A stretch of DNA of 64,000 nt from Acidobacteriota bacterium (GTDB taxonomy: Bacteria > Acidobacteriota > Blastocatellia > Pyrinomonadales > Pyrinomonadaceae), in the NCBI GenBank assembly GCA_018269005.1, contig JAFDVK010000012.1, positions 124,001 through 188,000 of the forward strand, in the 5' to 3' direction. Position numbers and translations under genes: made by a program. This document shows positions 62,460 to 64,000 of this stretch, piece by piece. Below the pieces are notes generated by a model. It was not told where the DNA came from, did no database searches, and saw only the letters and a program-made list of their open reading frames with translations. Each line of letters opens with the position of its first letter. Within the stretch, counting starts at the first letter, position 1.

Positions 62460-62669
62460 TGTCGGATTCTCGTCGGGGACAACGAAACTGGGCCGAATTT
62501 ACGGCCAACTGCAAAATAGTGAATACTTAGTAAACAACAGCGCACTTGCAATCTAACAAATAAAGCCCGCGCCGTCCACTACTTTTGTTTTCGCGTCCGC
62601 TGGAAAATATCGGCAGAAGCACGTGTTTTCTTTACCGACAGGGCCGGCATTTGTGGTTAAATCCAAGCT

Positions 62670-62987
62670 ATGCCCGACTTTCCTGAAAGAGCCGACGACG
62701 CGGAGGTTTTATCCGAGACCGTCTCAAAGCTCAAAAAGCCGAAGCTCTACAAGGTGCTTCTGCACAATGACGACTTCACGACGATGGACTTCGTCGTCTT
62801 TATCTTGTCCCACGTATTTGTGCGTACAGAGGCTGAAGCGATCACAATAATGCTGAAGGTCCACAACGAGGGCGCCGGGGTCGCCGGCATCTATCCGTAC
62901 GAGATCGCGACAATGAAGGCCGACAAGACCACGAACCTTGCCCGCTCGAGAGAATTTCCTTTGCTCTGTACGATCGAAGAAGAATGA
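62670..62987 (+). CDS. clpS: ATP-dependent Clp protease adaptor ClpS
   Basis: 105 residues. KLYKVLLHNDDFTTMDFVVF holds the acidic residues that bind the N-terminal amine of N-degron substrates, and EAITIMLKVHNEGAGVAGIY continues the core fold. It delivers N-end-rule substrates to ClpAP. The usual next gene, clpA, is not here; a membrane GH18-like gene follows. Confidence 0.92.
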   Translation: MPDFPERADDAEVLSETVSKLKKPKLYKVLLHNDDFTTMDFVVFILSHVFVRTEAEAITIMLKVHNEGAGVAGIYPYEIATMKADKTTNLARSREFPLLCTIEEE

Positions 62988-63125
62988 GCTTTGCAACTTG
63001 CCCGACAACCGAGAGCGGTCAGCCGGCATCAATGCGTTTTTGGATGATCTTGAAAACCTTTTTCGATCTATTTTCGTGAACCTGTCCGAGCGCCGGCCTT
63101 CAGTTGCCGGCCGCCAACAATTTAT

Positions 63126-64000
63126 ATGAGTTCTTCTGAACCAACCCCCGACCGTCCCTCGGTCTTTTTTGACGAAAAGGGCCGGCGCCGAAAGGTTTTC
63201 GGTGTTATCGGCATTCCAATCGCAATAGTAACGACCGTTCTTTTTGCGTTCTTTGTTGTCAGCGTCCTTGTAAATCCATTCCTTCCGCAAATAAAGCTAA
63301 AACCGCTCAGCGTCCTGCCCGAACGCCAGGATACGGCCCTTGCGATTCCCGACAAACCTGCAGCGCCGCGCGATCCCGTCCTGCGACGCGAGACCGAGAA
63401 GGTCAAACAGGCGAAGAAAGATCGCCTCGAACGAAAACGAGAAAGAGTTGCGGCAAAAGAGATGGAAAAGGCGGCGCGGCCTGCTGCCGCTGCGGGCCCG
63501 ACGGTACCCGGGAAACCGCTCTCTGTCGGCTTTTACGTAAATTGGGACGATTCGAGCTTTGCGTCCTTAAAGCAGAACATCGATTCGCTCGATTGGGTCG
63601 TACCGGAATGGATACGGCTTTCCGGTGATGCGGATAACCCACTCGCCCTTGATATTGACGACAAAGCCCTCGACTTCATTCAAAGCGAAAAACCCGATAT
63701 GCCGGTCTTGCCGCTGCTTCAGAACTATAAGAACGAACAGTGGAACAGTGATCTGCTGCGAAAGACGATCGCGACCGAGGATTCGCGGCAAAAGTTGATC
63801 GCATCACTTCTCTCAACGATCGACCGATTCCATTTTGGCGGCATCACGGTGGATATCGAGGAGGTCCCAAAAGACCTTCAGCCGGCATTGTTCCTTTTTG
63901 TAAGCGAACTGCACACGGCCTTTCAGGTAAAGCATCTTGTACTTGCGCAAGCCGTGCCGTTCGATAATCCTGATTGGAATTACAGATCGTATGCCGCGGT
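63126..64000 (+). CDS. Membrane-anchored GH18-like protein, 3' partial
   Basis: 291 residues are visible from ATG 63126; the frame runs off the right edge. A short cytoplasmic tail, one TM helix (about 27-50, IGIPIAIVTTVLFAFFVVSV), and a basic coiled linker (about 85-115) precede a GH18-type domain: LSVGFYVNWDDSSFASLKQN and GGITVDIEEVPKDLQP, with the catalytic D-x-E at 243-245. Proteins that start this way are often GH18-polysaccharide deacetylase-GT2 fusions that make and modify an exopolysaccharide. The C-terminal part is not visible, so this remains inference. Confidence 0.78.
   Translation, partial: MSSSEPTPDRPSVFFDEKGRRRKVFGVIGIPIAIVTTVLFAFFVVSVLVNPFLPQIKLKPLSVLPERQDTALAIPDKPAAPRDPVLRRETEKVKQAKKDRLERKRERVAAKEMEKAARPAAAAGPTVPGKPLSVGFYVNWDDSSFASLKQNIDSLDWVVPEWIRLSGDADNPLALDIDDKALDFIQSEKPDMPVLPLLQNYKNEQWNSDLLRKTIATEDSRQKLIASLLSTIDRFHFGGITVDIEEVPKDLQPALFLFVSELHTAFQVKHLVLAQAVPFDNPDWNYRSYAA

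Overview
The window is a gene-dense bacterial chromosome segment of moderately high G+C. It holds about 57 protein genes, two tRNAs, no rRNA and no CRISPR array. The gene complement includes YtxH/LEA-like helical proteins, Asn-Ala-rich lipoproteins, TPR and GAF sigma-54 regulators, SelB, and M61/M48/M50 peptidases. Together with several families of dispersed hairpin and short-unit repeats, this suggests Acidobacteriota, probably class Blastocatellia. That assignment rests on resemblance only and could be wrong.

Layout. 1-2.9 kb: 3' end of an M50 protease, a helical protein, YacG, and a DUF883-like protein. 2.94-10.4 kb: a TetR-controlled tripartite RND efflux operon (regulator, adaptor, pump, TolC factor) with a palindromic operator. 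A four-helix-bundle (23S IVP-type) gene between inverted heptamer-repeat arrays splits the operon. 10.4-13.2 kb: quinone oxidoreductase and an M48 protease. 13.3-15.9 kb: phoU, a DUF47 gene and pit behind PHO-box-like 11-bp repeats. 16-19.9 kb: nadA, then two xth paralogues with a VapBC pair between them, then DUF454. 19.9-27.1 kb: aldehyde dehydrogenase, Lrp/AsnC plus DMT exporter, an alanyl-tRNA synthetase lacking its catalytic domain, a serine hydrolase, and a DUF488-HVA1 fusion. 27.2-42.9 kb: a long run of leftward genes comprising transketolase, FGGY kinase, DUF962, folA, DUF2071, selB, GAF sigma-54 activator, TPR lipoprotein, HIT, murA, DinB, lipoprotein and M61 peptidase. 43-49.3 kb: MFS exporter, large sensor kinase, and an envelope protein with a carboxypeptidase-regulatory-like domain. 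49.4-55.4 kb: tRNA-Ser, two envelope-associated helical proteins, lepA, a toxin-antitoxin cassette followed by a second diverged copy of the lepA 3' end, SRAP, tRNA-Leu, and mreB. 55.4-64 kb: FHA-GAF-cyclase, cysteine desulfurase, a 0.9-kb gene-free repeat mosaic, TPR sigma-54 activator, clpS, and the start of a GH18-type membrane protein.

The most notable observations are: (1) an alaS-like gene that begins after the class II catalytic core but keeps the editing and C-Ala regions, and carries an in-frame hairpin-repeat insertion; (2) a toxin-antitoxin cassette bounded by two copies of the lepA 3' end that differ almost only at synonymous sites; (3) paired inverted heptamer arrays, one pair enclosing the four-helix-bundle gene and one pair enclosing nothing; (4) an orphan rightward terminator between two leftward genes, which may mark a small RNA. 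All database-level identities are from pattern recognition only.
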